Shown here piece after piece: positions 18,229 to 25,465 of a stretch of 64,000 nucleotides of DNA (the stretch's first letter is position 1; every line of letters begins with the position of its first letter). Location: positions 2,914,001-2,978,000 of the forward strand of contig CP131915.1 of the NCBI GenBank assembly GCA_030704225.1, written 5' to 3'. Made by a program: the position numbers and the translations under genes. The notes beneath the pieces are model-generated. The model had not been told where the DNA came from. It saw only the letters and a list, made by a program, of their open reading frames with translations, and searched no databases. The stretch comes from Kosakonia sp. H02 (GTDB taxonomy: Bacteria; Pseudomonadota; Gammaproteobacteria; Enterobacterales; Enterobacteriaceae).

Positions 18229-18257
18229 TTGCAAATTCACGCTCAATCGAGTAGAAT
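18229..18257 (+). promoter_or_regulatory. Promoter of metY
   Basis: TTGCAA and TAGAAT are separated by exactly 17 bp, with the -10 element 15 bases before the mature tRNA 5' end. A GCCACG discriminator-like segment follows the -10 element. It is the proximal promoter of the metY-rimP-nusA-infB operon. Confidence 0.8.
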
Positions 18258-18272
18258 TTGCCACGTTTCAGG

Positions 18273-18349
<77 letters not shown>

Positions 18350-18515
18350 CTTTCCCTTAGTGTTCTTTTTCAAATATACTGTGAAGACTTAACGCCTTCG
18401 TAGCTGGATTTGAAAAAAATACTCACGGAAGGCTTTCCCTTAGTGTTCTTTTTCAAATATACTGTGAAGACTTAACGCCTTCGTAGCTGGATTTGAAAAA
18501 AATACTCACGGAAGG
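18350..18515 (+). repeat. Exact 83-bp tandem duplication between metY and rimP
   Basis: Bases 18350-18432 and 18433-18515 are identical, head to tail, with a period of 83. Each unit begins right after the metY CCA end with CTTTCCCTTAG. Each contains a 10-bp inverted repeat (TTTTTCAAAT / ATTTGAAAAA) enclosing a smaller GAAG / CTTC stem, so each can fold into an extended hairpin in the operon leader. Such hairpins in this leader are candidate RNase III or tRNA-trailer processing sites. Confidence 0.95.
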
Positions 18516-18555
18516 TTCTCCAGGTCGCATTTGCGGCTATAGGGTTCAGTTATTT

Positions 18556-18581
18556 AAAGCCCCGATTTATCGGGGTTTTTT
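18556..18581 (+). terminator. Terminator in the metY-rimP leader
   Basis: The stem CCCCGA / TCGGGG, flanked by AAAG and TTTTTT, lies 59 bases before the rimP start. Transcripts from the metY promoters must pass it to reach rimP-nusA-infB, so it is likely a partial terminator that lets metY exceed the downstream genes. Confidence 0.82.
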
Positions 18582-18640
18582 GTTATCTGAGTACGAAATA
18601 ACTGGGCTATACGCCCTTTTTTTATGTCTTGGGGGTGGAC

Positions 18641-19093
18641 TTGTCCACATTAGAGCAAAAATTAACAGAGATGATTACGGCACCGGTTGAAGCACTGGGC
18701 TACGAACTGGTCGGTATCGAATTTGTGCGTGGTCGCACATCTACGCTGCGCATCTATATTGATAGTGAAGATGGCATCAATGTTGATGATTGCGCTGATG
18801 TCAGCCACCAGGTAAGCGCGGTACTGGATGTTGAAGATCCGATTACTGTTGCTTACAACCTGGAAGTTTCCTCACCAGGTCTCGAGCGTCCTTTGTTTAC
18901 GGCTGAGCATTATGCGCGCTTTAAGGGCGACGAAGTCTCGCTGGTGCTGCGTATGGCGGTTCAGAACCGTCGTAAATGGCAGGGCATCATTAAAGATGTC
19001 GATGGCGAGATGATCACCGTTACGGTCGAAGGTAAAGATGAAGTGTTCGCATTGAGTAATATTCAAAAAGCGAACCTGGTCCCCCACTTTTAA
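18641..19093 (+). CDS. rimP: RimP, 30S ribosome maturation factor
   Basis: The 150-residue product is a cytoplasmic protein needed for early assembly of the small subunit (S19 and 3' domain). I chose the TTG start at 18641 (STLEQKLTEM), which has GGGGGTGG just upstream and gives the E. coli length; a GTG at 18629 is in frame but would put the ribosome site inside the gene. Conserved ELVGIEF and YNLEVSSPGLERPL segments are present. It is first of the protein genes in the rimP-nusA-infB operon. Confidence 0.96.
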   Translation: MSTLEQKLTEMITAPVEALGYELVGIEFVRGRTSTLRIYIDSEDGINVDDCADVSHQVSAVLDVEDPITVAYNLEVSSPGLERPLFTAEHYARFKGDEVSLVLRMAVQNRRKWQGIIKDVDGEMITVTVEGKDEVFALSNIQKANLVPHF

Positions 19094-19121
19094 CAGTCTG
19101 GATTGAGGTGAAAGGCCCCCA

Positions 19122-20609
19122 ATGAACAAAGAAATTTTGGCTGTTGTTGAAGCTGTTTCTAACGAAAAGTCGCTTCCGCGTGAAAAAATCTTTGAAGCGC
19201 TGGAAAGTGCTCTGGCTACAGCAACCAAGAAAAAATACGAACAAGAGATTGATGTGCGTGTAAGCATCGATCGTAAAAGCGGTGATTTTGACACTTTCCG
19301 TCGTTGGCTTATTGTCGAAGAAGTTACTCAACCGACGCGCGAAATCACTCTCGAAGCGGCACGTTATGAAGATGAAAGCCTGAATCTTGACGATTACGTT
19401 GAAGATCAGATCGAATCCGTGACGTTTGACCGCATCACCACACAAACCGCTAAGCAAGTTATCGTACAGAAAGTACGCGAAGCTGAACGCGCAATGGTTG
19501 TTGATCAGTTCCGCGAACATGAAGGTGAAATCATCACCGGCGTGGTCAAAAAAGTGAACCGCGATAACATTACGCTCGACCTTGGCAACAACGCTGAAGC
19601 CGTGATCCTGCGTGAAGATATGCTGCCGCGCGAGAACTTCCGTCCGGGCGACCGCATCCGCGGTGTGCTGTATGCCGTACGTCCTGAAGCACGCGGCGCG
19701 CAACTGTTCGTGACGCGTTCTAAGCCGGAAATGCTGGTCGAACTGTTCCGCATTGAAGTACCGGAAATTGGCGAAGAAGTTATCGAGATTAAAGCCGCAG
19801 CCCGCGATCCGGGTTCTCGCGCCAAAATCGCGGTGAAAACCAACGACAAACGTATCGACCCGGTTGGTGCATGCGTTGGTATGCGCGGTGCCCGCGTTCA
19901 GGCAGTTTCTACTGAGCTCGGTGGTGAGCGCATTGATATCGTACTGTGGGATGATAACCCGGCTCAGTTCGTTATCAACGCCATGGCACCGGCTGACGTT
20001 GCCTCTATCGTGGTTGATGAAGATAAACACACGATGGATATCGCGGTCGAAGCGGGCAACCTGGCGCAGGCTATTGGCCGTAACGGTCAGAACGTGCGCC
20101 TCGCGTCTCAACTGAGCGGCTGGGAACTCAACGTAATGACCGTTGAAGATCTCCAGTCCAAGCATCAGGCTGAGGCTCATGCAGCGATTGATACCTTCAC
20201 TCGTTACCTGGATATTGACGAAGAGTTTGCCACTGTCCTGGTTGAAGAAGGTTTCTCAACGCTGGAAGAACTGGCCTATGTGCCAATCAAAGAGCTGCTG
20301 GAAATCGATGGTCTGGATGAAGACACCGTCGAAGCCCTGCGTGATCGTGCGAAAAACGCACTGACCACTCTGGCGCTGGCGCAGGAAGAAAGTCTTGGTA
20401 ATAAAGAACCGGCTGAAGACCTGCTTAACCTGGAAGGTCTGGATCGTGCATTGGCTTTCAAACTGGCTGCTCGTGGTGTTTGTACGCTGGAAGACCTCGC
20501 TGAGCAAGGTGTGGATGACCTGAGCGATATTGAAGGGTTAACCGCCGAAAAAGCAGGTGAGCTCATCATGGCCGCACGTAATATTTGCTGGTTTGGTGAC
20601 GAAGCGTAA
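19122..20609 (+). CDS. nusA: NusA, transcription termination/antitermination factor
   Basis: The 495-residue product has the E. coli length. Domain order: N-terminal RNA polymerase-binding domain (1-125), S1 domain (about 135-200), two KH domains (about 230-345, with the GMRGARVQ and GRNGQNVRLAS loops), and two C-terminal acidic repeats (about 365-420 and 440-490) that contact the alpha subunit CTD and lambda N. NusA modulates pausing, intrinsic and Rho-dependent termination and rRNA antitermination. It is 28 bases after rimP and 24 before infB. Confidence 0.98.
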   Translation: MNKEILAVVEAVSNEKSLPREKIFEALESALATATKKKYEQEIDVRVSIDRKSGDFDTFRRWLIVEEVTQPTREITLEAARYEDESLNLDDYVEDQIESVTFDRITTQTAKQVIVQKVREAERAMVVDQFREHEGEIITGVVKKVNRDNITLDLGNNAEAVILREDMLPRENFRPGDRIRGVLYAVRPEARGAQLFVTRSKPEMLVELFRIEVPEIGEEVIEIKAAARDPGSRAKIAVKTNDKRIDPVGACVGMRGARVQAVSTELGGERIDIVLWDDNPAQFVINAMAPADVASIVVDEDKHTMDIAVEAGNLAQAIGRNGQNVRLASQLSGWELNVMTVEDLQSKHQAEAHAAIDTFTRYLDIDEEFATVLVEEGFSTLEELAYVPIKELLEIDGLDEDTVEALRDRAKNALTTLALAQEESLGNKEPAEDLLNLEGLDRALAFKLAARGVCTLEDLAEQGVDDLSDIEGLTAEKAGELIMAARNICWFGDEA

Positions 20610-20633
20610 TAAACTGTAGCAGGAAGGAACAGC

Positions 20634-23351
20634 ATGACAGATGTAACCGTAAAAACGCTGGCCGCTGAGATTCAAACCTCTGTGGACCGCCTGGTACAGC
20701 AATTTGCTGATGCAGGGATCCGCAAGTCCGCTGAAGATTCAGTGACGGCACAAGAAAAGCAGACGCTATTAGCGCACCTGAACCGTGAACACGGTTCCTC
20801 GCCTGATAAGCTGACGTTACAGCGCAAGACGCGCAGCACATTAAACATTCAGGGCACCGGTGGTAAAAGTAAATCGGTGCAGATCGAAGTCCGTAAAAAG
20901 CGCACCTTTGTAAAACGCGATCCTCAAGAGGCTGAACGTCTTGCAGCGGAAGAAGAAGCGATGCGTGAAGCGGAAGAGAAGGCCCGTCGTGAAGCAGAGG
21001 AAGCCGCTGAGCGCGAAGCCGGGGAAAAAGCCAAACGTGAGGCGGAAATGCGCCTGAAACGTGAAGCTGAAGAAAAGGCTAAACGCGAAAATGCTGAGAA
21101 TGCAAAACGCGAGGCTGCGGAAAATAGCAAAGTGAGCAACCAACAATCTGACGAAATGACCAGGGCAGCCCAGACGGAAAAAGCCCGTCGTGAATCCGAA
21201 GCGCAAGAACTCAAGCGCAAAGCGGAAGAAGAGGCTCGCCGTAAACTGGAAGAAAACGCGCGTCGCGTAGCGGAAGAAGCTCGTCGTATGGCAGAACAAA
21301 ATGCAGAGACCTGGGCAGCAGCAGCTGCCAGCGAGGAAGAAGAGACTACCGGCGATTATCACGTAACCACTTCGCAGCATGCGCGTCAGGCGGAAGATGA
21401 TAACGACCGTGAAGTTGAAGGTGGTCGTGGTCGTACTCGCACTGCGAAAGCGCCGCGTCCGAAGAAAGGTAACAAACACGCTGAAAGCAAAGCTGACCGT
21501 GAAGAAGCGCGTGCAGCGGTTCGCGGTGGTAAAGGCGGCCGTCAGCGTAAAGGTTCTGCTTTGCAGCAGGGCTTCCAGAAACCGGCTCAGGCCGTTAACC
21601 GTGACGTTGTGATCGGTGAAACCCTGACTGTTGGCGAGCTGGCTAACAAAATGGCAGTCAAAGGCTCTCAGGTCATCAAAGCGATGATGAAACTGGGCGC
21701 AATGGCAACCATCAACCAGGTCATTGACCAGGAAACCGCACAGCTGGTTGCGGAAGAGATGGGCCACAAAGTCATCCTGCGTCGTGAAAACGAACTGGAA
21801 GAAGCGGTAATGAGCGACCGTGATACCGGTGCTGCGGCAGAACCGCGCGCGCCAGTCGTGACCATCATGGGGCACGTTGACCACGGTAAAACCTCGCTGC
21901 TGGACTACATTCGTTCAACGAAAGTGGCATCCGGCGAAGCGGGCGGCATTACTCAGCACATTGGTGCTTACCACGTTGAAACCGACAACGGCATGATCAC
22001 CTTCCTGGATACCCCAGGCCACGCCGCGTTTACCGCAATGCGTGCCCGTGGTGCTCAGGCAACGGATATCGTTGTTCTGGTTGTGGCGGCAGACGACGGC
22101 GTGATGCCGCAGACCATCGAAGCTATCCAGCACGCGAAAGCGGCGCAGGTGCCGGTTGTGGTTGCTGTAAACAAAATTGATAAGCCGGAAGCCGATCCGG
22201 ATCGCGTTAAGAACGAACTCTCTCAGTACGGCATTATTCCGGAAGAGTGGGGCGGCGAAAGCCAGTTCGTTCACGTCTCTGCGAAAGCGGGTACCGGTAT
22301 TGACGAACTGCTGGATGCCATCTTGTTGCAGGCTGAAGTACTGGAACTGAACGCTGTGCGTAACGGTATGGCGAGCGGTGTGGTTATCGAATCCTTCCTG
22401 GATAAAGGTCGTGGTCCGGTTGCCTCCGTGCTGGTTCGTGAAGGTACGCTGCACAAAGGCGATATCGTGCTGTGTGGCTTCGAATATGGCCGCGTGCGTG
22501 CGATGCGTGACGAGCTGGGTCGCGAAGTGTCTGAAGCAGGTCCGTCCATTCCGGTGGAAATCCTCGGTCTGTCCGGTGTTCCGGCGGCGGGTGATGAAGC
22601 GACCGTGGTACGTGACGAGAAGAAAGCGCGTGAAGTGGCGCTGCACCGCCAGGGCAAATTCCGCGAAGTCAAACTGGCGCGTCAGCAGAAATCCAAACTG
22701 GAAAACATGTTTGCCAACATGACCGAAGGCGAAGTTCACGAAGTGAACATCGTACTGAAGGCCGACGTTCAGGGTTCTGTGGAAGCGATCTCCGACTCGT
22801 TGCTGAAACTGTCTACCGACGAAGTGAAAGTGAAGATCGTGGGCTCCGGCGTAGGTGGTATCACCGAAACCGACGCGACTCTCGCCGCTGCGTCCAACGC
22901 GATTCTGGTTGGCTTCAACGTTCGTGCCGATGCCTCTGCGCGTCGCGTGATCGAAGCGGAAGGTCTGGATCTGCGTTACTACTCCGTCATCTATAACCTG
23001 ATCGACGAAGTGAAAGCGGCAATGAGCGGTATGCTCTCTCCGGAACTGAAACAGCAGATCATCGGTCTGGCCGAAGTTCGCGATGTGTTCAAATCGCCGA
23101 AATTCGGTGCGATCGCAGGCTGTATGGTTACCGAAGGCGTTGTCAAACGTCACAACCCAATCCGCGTTCTGCGCGACAACGTGGTTATCTATGAAGGCGA
23201 GCTGGAATCCCTGCGCCGCTTCAAAGATGACGTTAACGAAGTCCGTAACGGCATGGAATGTGGTATCGGCGTGAAGAACTACAACGACGTGCGTACTGGC
23301 GATATGATCGAAGTGTTCGAAATTATCGAAATCCAGCGCACCATCGAATAA
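20634..23351 (+). CDS. infB: InfB, translation initiation factor IF-2
   Basis: The 905-residue product (E. coli 890) places fMet-tRNA on the 30S subunit and drives subunit joining with GTP. The long N-terminus is a charged helical region of repeated KREAEEKAKRE-type units (about 95-220). The G domain has its P-loop GHVDHGKT at 413-420, DTPGHAAF and NKIDKP. Domains II-IV follow. In-frame GTG (21132, codon 167) and ATG (21156, codon 175) sit where E. coli starts IF2-beta and IF2-gamma, so shorter isoforms are likely. Confidence 0.98.
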   Translation: MTDVTVKTLAAEIQTSVDRLVQQFADAGIRKSAEDSVTAQEKQTLLAHLNREHGSSPDKLTLQRKTRSTLNIQGTGGKSKSVQIEVRKKRTFVKRDPQEAERLAAEEEAMREAEEKARREAEEAAEREAGEKAKREAEMRLKREAEEKAKRENAENAKREAAENSKVSNQQSDEMTRAAQTEKARRESEAQELKRKAEEEARRKLEENARRVAEEARRMAEQNAETWAAAAASEEEETTGDYHVTTSQHARQAEDDNDREVEGGRGRTRTAKAPRPKKGNKHAESKADREEARAAVRGGKGGRQRKGSALQQGFQKPAQAVNRDVVIGETLTVGELANKMAVKGSQVIKAMMKLGAMATINQVIDQETAQLVAEEMGHKVILRRENELEEAVMSDRDTGAAAEPRAPVVTIMGHVDHGKTSLLDYIRSTKVASGEAGGITQHIGAYHVETDNGMITFLDTPGHAAFTAMRARGAQATDIVVLVVAADDGVMPQTIEAIQHAKAAQVPVVVAVNKIDKPEADPDRVKNELSQYGIIPEEWGGESQFVHVSAKAGTGIDELLDAILLQAEVLELNAVRNGMASGVVIESFLDKGRGPVASVLVREGTLHKGDIVLCGFEYGRVRAMRDELGREVSEAGPSIPVEILGLSGVPAAGDEATVVRDEKKAREVALHRQGKFREVKLARQQKSKLENMFANMTEGEVHEVNIVLKADVQGSVEAISDSLLKLSTDEVKVKIVGSGVGGITETDATLAAASNAILVGFNVRADASARRVIEAEGLDLRYYSVIYNLIDEVKAAMSGMLSPELKQQIIGLAEVRDVFKSPKFGAIAGCMVTEGVVKRHNPIRVLRDNVVIYEGELESLRRFKDDVNEVRNGMECGIGVKNYNDVRTGDMIEVFEIIEIQRTIE

Positions 23352-23368
23352 TCCACGCGATTACGCAA

Positions 23369-23400
23369 TGTAGGCCGGGTAAGCGAAGCGCCACCCGGCA
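23369..23400. repeat. REP-type palindrome between infB and rbfA
   Basis: An imperfect palindrome (GCCGGGT...ACCCGGC at 23374-23399) preceded by GTAG has the form of enterobacterial REP/BIME units. It lies in the gap after infB and may stabilise upstream mRNA or bind gyrase, as REP elements do. Confidence 0.75.
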
Positions 23401-23410
23401 AAAATATCTA

Positions 23411-23431
23411 AAGGGGCTACGGCCCCTTTTT
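23411..23431 (+). terminator. Internal terminator between infB and rbfA
   Basis: The stem AAGGGGC / GCCCCTT with a TACG loop is followed by T residues, 17 bases before the rbfA ATG. It could reduce transcription from infB into rbfA-truB. Confidence 0.75.
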
Positions 23432-23447
23432 AGTCTGGAGAATTATT

Positions 23448-23849
23448 ATGGCGAAAGAATTTGGTCGCCCGCAGCGCGTCGCTCAGGAACTGCAAAAAGA
23501 GATTGCGATTATCCTGCAACGTGAAATTAAAGATCCGCGTCTGGGGATGATGACCACCGTTTCCGGGGTCGAAGTTTCCCGCGATCTGGCTTATGCCAAA
23601 GTGTTTGTGACTTTTTTGAATGACAAAGATGAAGAGTCGATAAAAGCGGGCATCAAAGCGCTGCATGATGCATCCGGCTTTATCCGCTCGTTGCTGGGTA
23701 AAGCGATGCGTTTGCGTATCGTGCCGGAACTGACTTTCTTCTACGACAACTCGCTGGTAGAAGGGATGCGCATGTCCAACCTGGTGACCAGCGTGGTGAA
23801 GCACGATGATGAGCGTCGTGTGAACCCGGATGACAGCAAGGAGGACTGA
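23448..23849 (+). CDS. rbfA: RbfA, 30S ribosome-binding factor
   Basis: The 133-residue product is a KH-like protein that binds the 30S neck near helix 1 of 16S rRNA during late assembly and cold adaptation. It begins MAKEFGRPQRVAQELQKEIA and has the conserved LGMMTTVSGVEVS and FYDNSL segments. The TGA stop shares one base with the truB ATG (TGATG), showing tight coupling. Confidence 0.97.
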   Translation: MAKEFGRPQRVAQELQKEIAIILQREIKDPRLGMMTTVSGVEVSRDLAYAKVFVTFLNDKDEESIKAGIKALHDASGFIRSLLGKAMRLRIVPELTFFYDNSLVEGMRMSNLVTSVVKHDDERRVNPDDSKED

Positions 23850-24796
23850 TGAGTCGTCCTCGTCGTCGCGGCCGCGACGTGCATGGCGTGCTGCTGCTGG
23901 ATAAACAGCAGGGCGCGTCCAGCAATGATGTCCTGCAAAAAGTAAAACGCCTTTATAACGCCAACCGCGCCGGACACACCGGTGCGTTGGATCCGCTGGC
24001 TACCGGCATGCTGCCGATTTGCCTCGGCGAGGCGACGAAGTTTTCCCAGTATCTGCTTGATTCCGATAAACGCTATCGGGTGATTGCCCGCCTTGGGCAG
24101 CGCACCGATACCTCGGATGCAGACGGGCAAATTGTTGAAGAGCGTCCGGTTACCTTCAGCGCGGAGCAACTGGCTGCTGCGCTGGAAAGTTTTCGCGGTG
24201 ATACGCAACAAGTGCCGTCGATGTATTCGGCTCTGAAATATCAGGGAAAGAAGCTCTACGAATATGCACGCCAGGGCATTGACGTTCCGCGTGAAGCCCG
24301 GCCCATCACCGTTTACGAACTGCTGTTTATTCGCCACGAAGGCAACGAACTGGAGCTGGAAATTCACTGCTCAAAAGGCACTTACATTCGCACGATTATT
24401 GACGATCTGGGCGAGAAGCTAGGTTGCGGCGCGCATGTGATTTATCTGCGTCGTCTGGCGGTAAGTAAATATCCTGTTGAGCGCATGGTTACGCTTGAAC
24501 AACTGCGTGAGCTGGTTGAACAGGCTGAACAGCAGGAGATCCCTGCGGCGCAGTTACTGGATCCGTTACTGATGCCTATGGACAGCCCGGCATCGGATTT
24601 TCCGGTGGTGAATATTCCTTCTGTGGCGGCGGCGTACTTCAAAAATGGTCAGCCGGTGCGCGCATCGGGTGCGCCTGGTGAGGGGCTGGTACGCGTCACG
24701 GAAGGCGATGAAGCAAAATTTATCGGCATGGGCGAAATGGATGGCGGTGGCCGCGTTGCGCCGCGTCGTCTGGTCGTGGAGTACCCAGTAGTGTAA
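23849..24796 (+). CDS. truB: TruB, tRNA pseudouridine-55 synthase
   Basis: The 315-residue product (E. coli 314) makes pseudouridine 55 in the T-loop of tRNAs. The catalytic Asp lies in RAGHTGALDPLATGMLPICLG-like motif II (GALDPLATG at about 43-51). The KLYEYARQG and YIRTIIDDLG motifs are present, and a C-terminal PUA domain starts around residue 250. It overlaps rbfA by one base. An AGGAGG ribosome site lies inside the rbfA 3' end. Confidence 0.97.
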   Translation: MSRPRRRGRDVHGVLLLDKQQGASSNDVLQKVKRLYNANRAGHTGALDPLATGMLPICLGEATKFSQYLLDSDKRYRVIARLGQRTDTSDADGQIVEERPVTFSAEQLAAALESFRGDTQQVPSMYSALKYQGKKLYEYARQGIDVPREARPITVYELLFIRHEGNELELEIHCSKGTYIRTIIDDLGEKLGCGAHVIYLRRLAVSKYPVERMVTLEQLRELVEQAEQQEIPAAQLLDPLLMPMDSPASDFPVVNIPSVAAAYFKNGQPVRASGAPGEGLVRVTEGDEAKFIGMGEMDGGGRVAPRRLVVEYPVV

Positions 24797-24806
24797 CGGG
24801 CTTACC

Positions 24807-24835
24807 TTGCGGGAAGTCCTGACTACGAGTAGAAT
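24807..24835 (+). promoter_or_regulatory. Promoter of rpsO
   Basis: TTGCGG and TAGAAT are separated by exactly 17 bp, about 107 bases before the rpsO ATG. The resulting leader of about 100 nt is long enough for the pseudoknot through which S15 represses its own translation in E. coli. Confidence 0.78.
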
Positions 24836-24941
24836 ATTGCCGCTTAACTCTGGGCTATGTATTTAACATGTCCGGCGTTAAACCTGGGGGAGCTGAATTA
24901 GAGATCGGCACCCTGTCATTTTTATATCACTGGAGTTCAAA

Positions 24942-25211
24942 ATGTCTCTAAGCGTTGAAGCTAAAGCAAAAATCGTTTCCGAGTTTGGTCGTGGTTCTAA
25001 CGACAGCGGTTCTACTGAAGTGCAGGTTGCACTGTTGACTGCTCAGATTAACCACCTGCAGGGTCACTTTGCAGAGCACAAAAAAGATCACCACAGCCGT
25101 CGTGGTCTGCTGCGCATGGTTTCTCAGCGTCGTAAACTGCTCGACTACCTGAAACGTAAAGACGTTGCACGCTACACCGCGCTGATCGAGCGTCTGGGTC
25201 TGCGTCGCTAA
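24942..25211 (+). CDS. rpsO: Ribosomal protein S15
   Basis: The 89-residue product is the primary-binding small-subunit protein S15, which recognises the 16S rRNA three-way junction (h20-h21-h22). Conserved segments include GSTEVQVALLT, HLQGHFAEHKKDHHSRRGL and the RRKLLDYLKRKD motif. It has its own promoter and an efficient terminator before pnp, giving the known rpsO-pnp arrangement. Autoregulation by the leader pseudoknot is inferred from E. coli. Confidence 0.98.
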   Translation: MSLSVEAKAKIVSEFGRGSNDSGSTEVQVALLTAQINHLQGHFAEHKKDHHSRRGLLRMVSQRRKLLDYLKRKDVARYTALIERLGLRR

Positions 25212-25228
25212 GTCTGGCGAGTTTCAAG

Positions 25229-25254
25229 AAGGGGCCTTAAAGGCCCCTTTTTTC
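25229..25254. terminator. Terminator after rpsO
   Basis: The stem AAGGGGCCTT / AAGGCCCCTT is followed by six or more T residues on the plus strand. On the minus strand the hairpin is followed by TTCTTG, so weak termination in that direction is also possible. Confidence 0.88.
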
Positions 25255-25330
25255 AACCAGGCGGCAGCAATTGGCAGTAAACGGCAGTAAACTAATGTAT
25301 TGTTGCCAGGTATGATCTTCATTGCAGAGG

Positions 25331-25392
25331 TTCGCGCGGCTAATGAGAGGCTTTATCCGCAGAGGGCGGGTTAAGATTGTCATTAGTCGCGA
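25331..25392 (+). promoter_or_regulatory. RNase III / PNPase autoregulatory stem in the pnp leader
   Basis: The arms 25331-25346 (TTCGCGCGGCTAATGA) and 25380-25392 (TCATTAGTCGCGA) pair as an extended stem with a G-U and one mismatch, flanked by further complementary bases. In E. coli the pnp leader forms such a stem, which RNase III cleaves so that PNPase can destabilise its own mRNA. The position, about 75 bases before pnp, agrees. Confidence 0.72.
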
Positions 25393-25465
25393 GGATGCAA
25401 GAAGGTCCGGTTTAATTGTCAGCACGCCCTGGGTGTGCTGATGTTCATTAAGAAAGGATAGAATT

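Noticed and set aside
18350..18515. CRISPR-like repeat
   Set aside because: Only two directly abutting 83-bp units without spacers; it is a tandem duplication.
19020..20180. 386-codon minus-strand open frame across rimP/nusA
   Set aside because: Shadow of nusA; its composition is that of the complement and no family is recognisable.
21915..23153. 412-codon open frame on the minus strand across infB
   Set aside because: It is antisense to the conserved IF2 G domain, has no ribosome site, and its composition (many His, Phe, Asn, Gln) is that of reversed codon-biased coding sequence.
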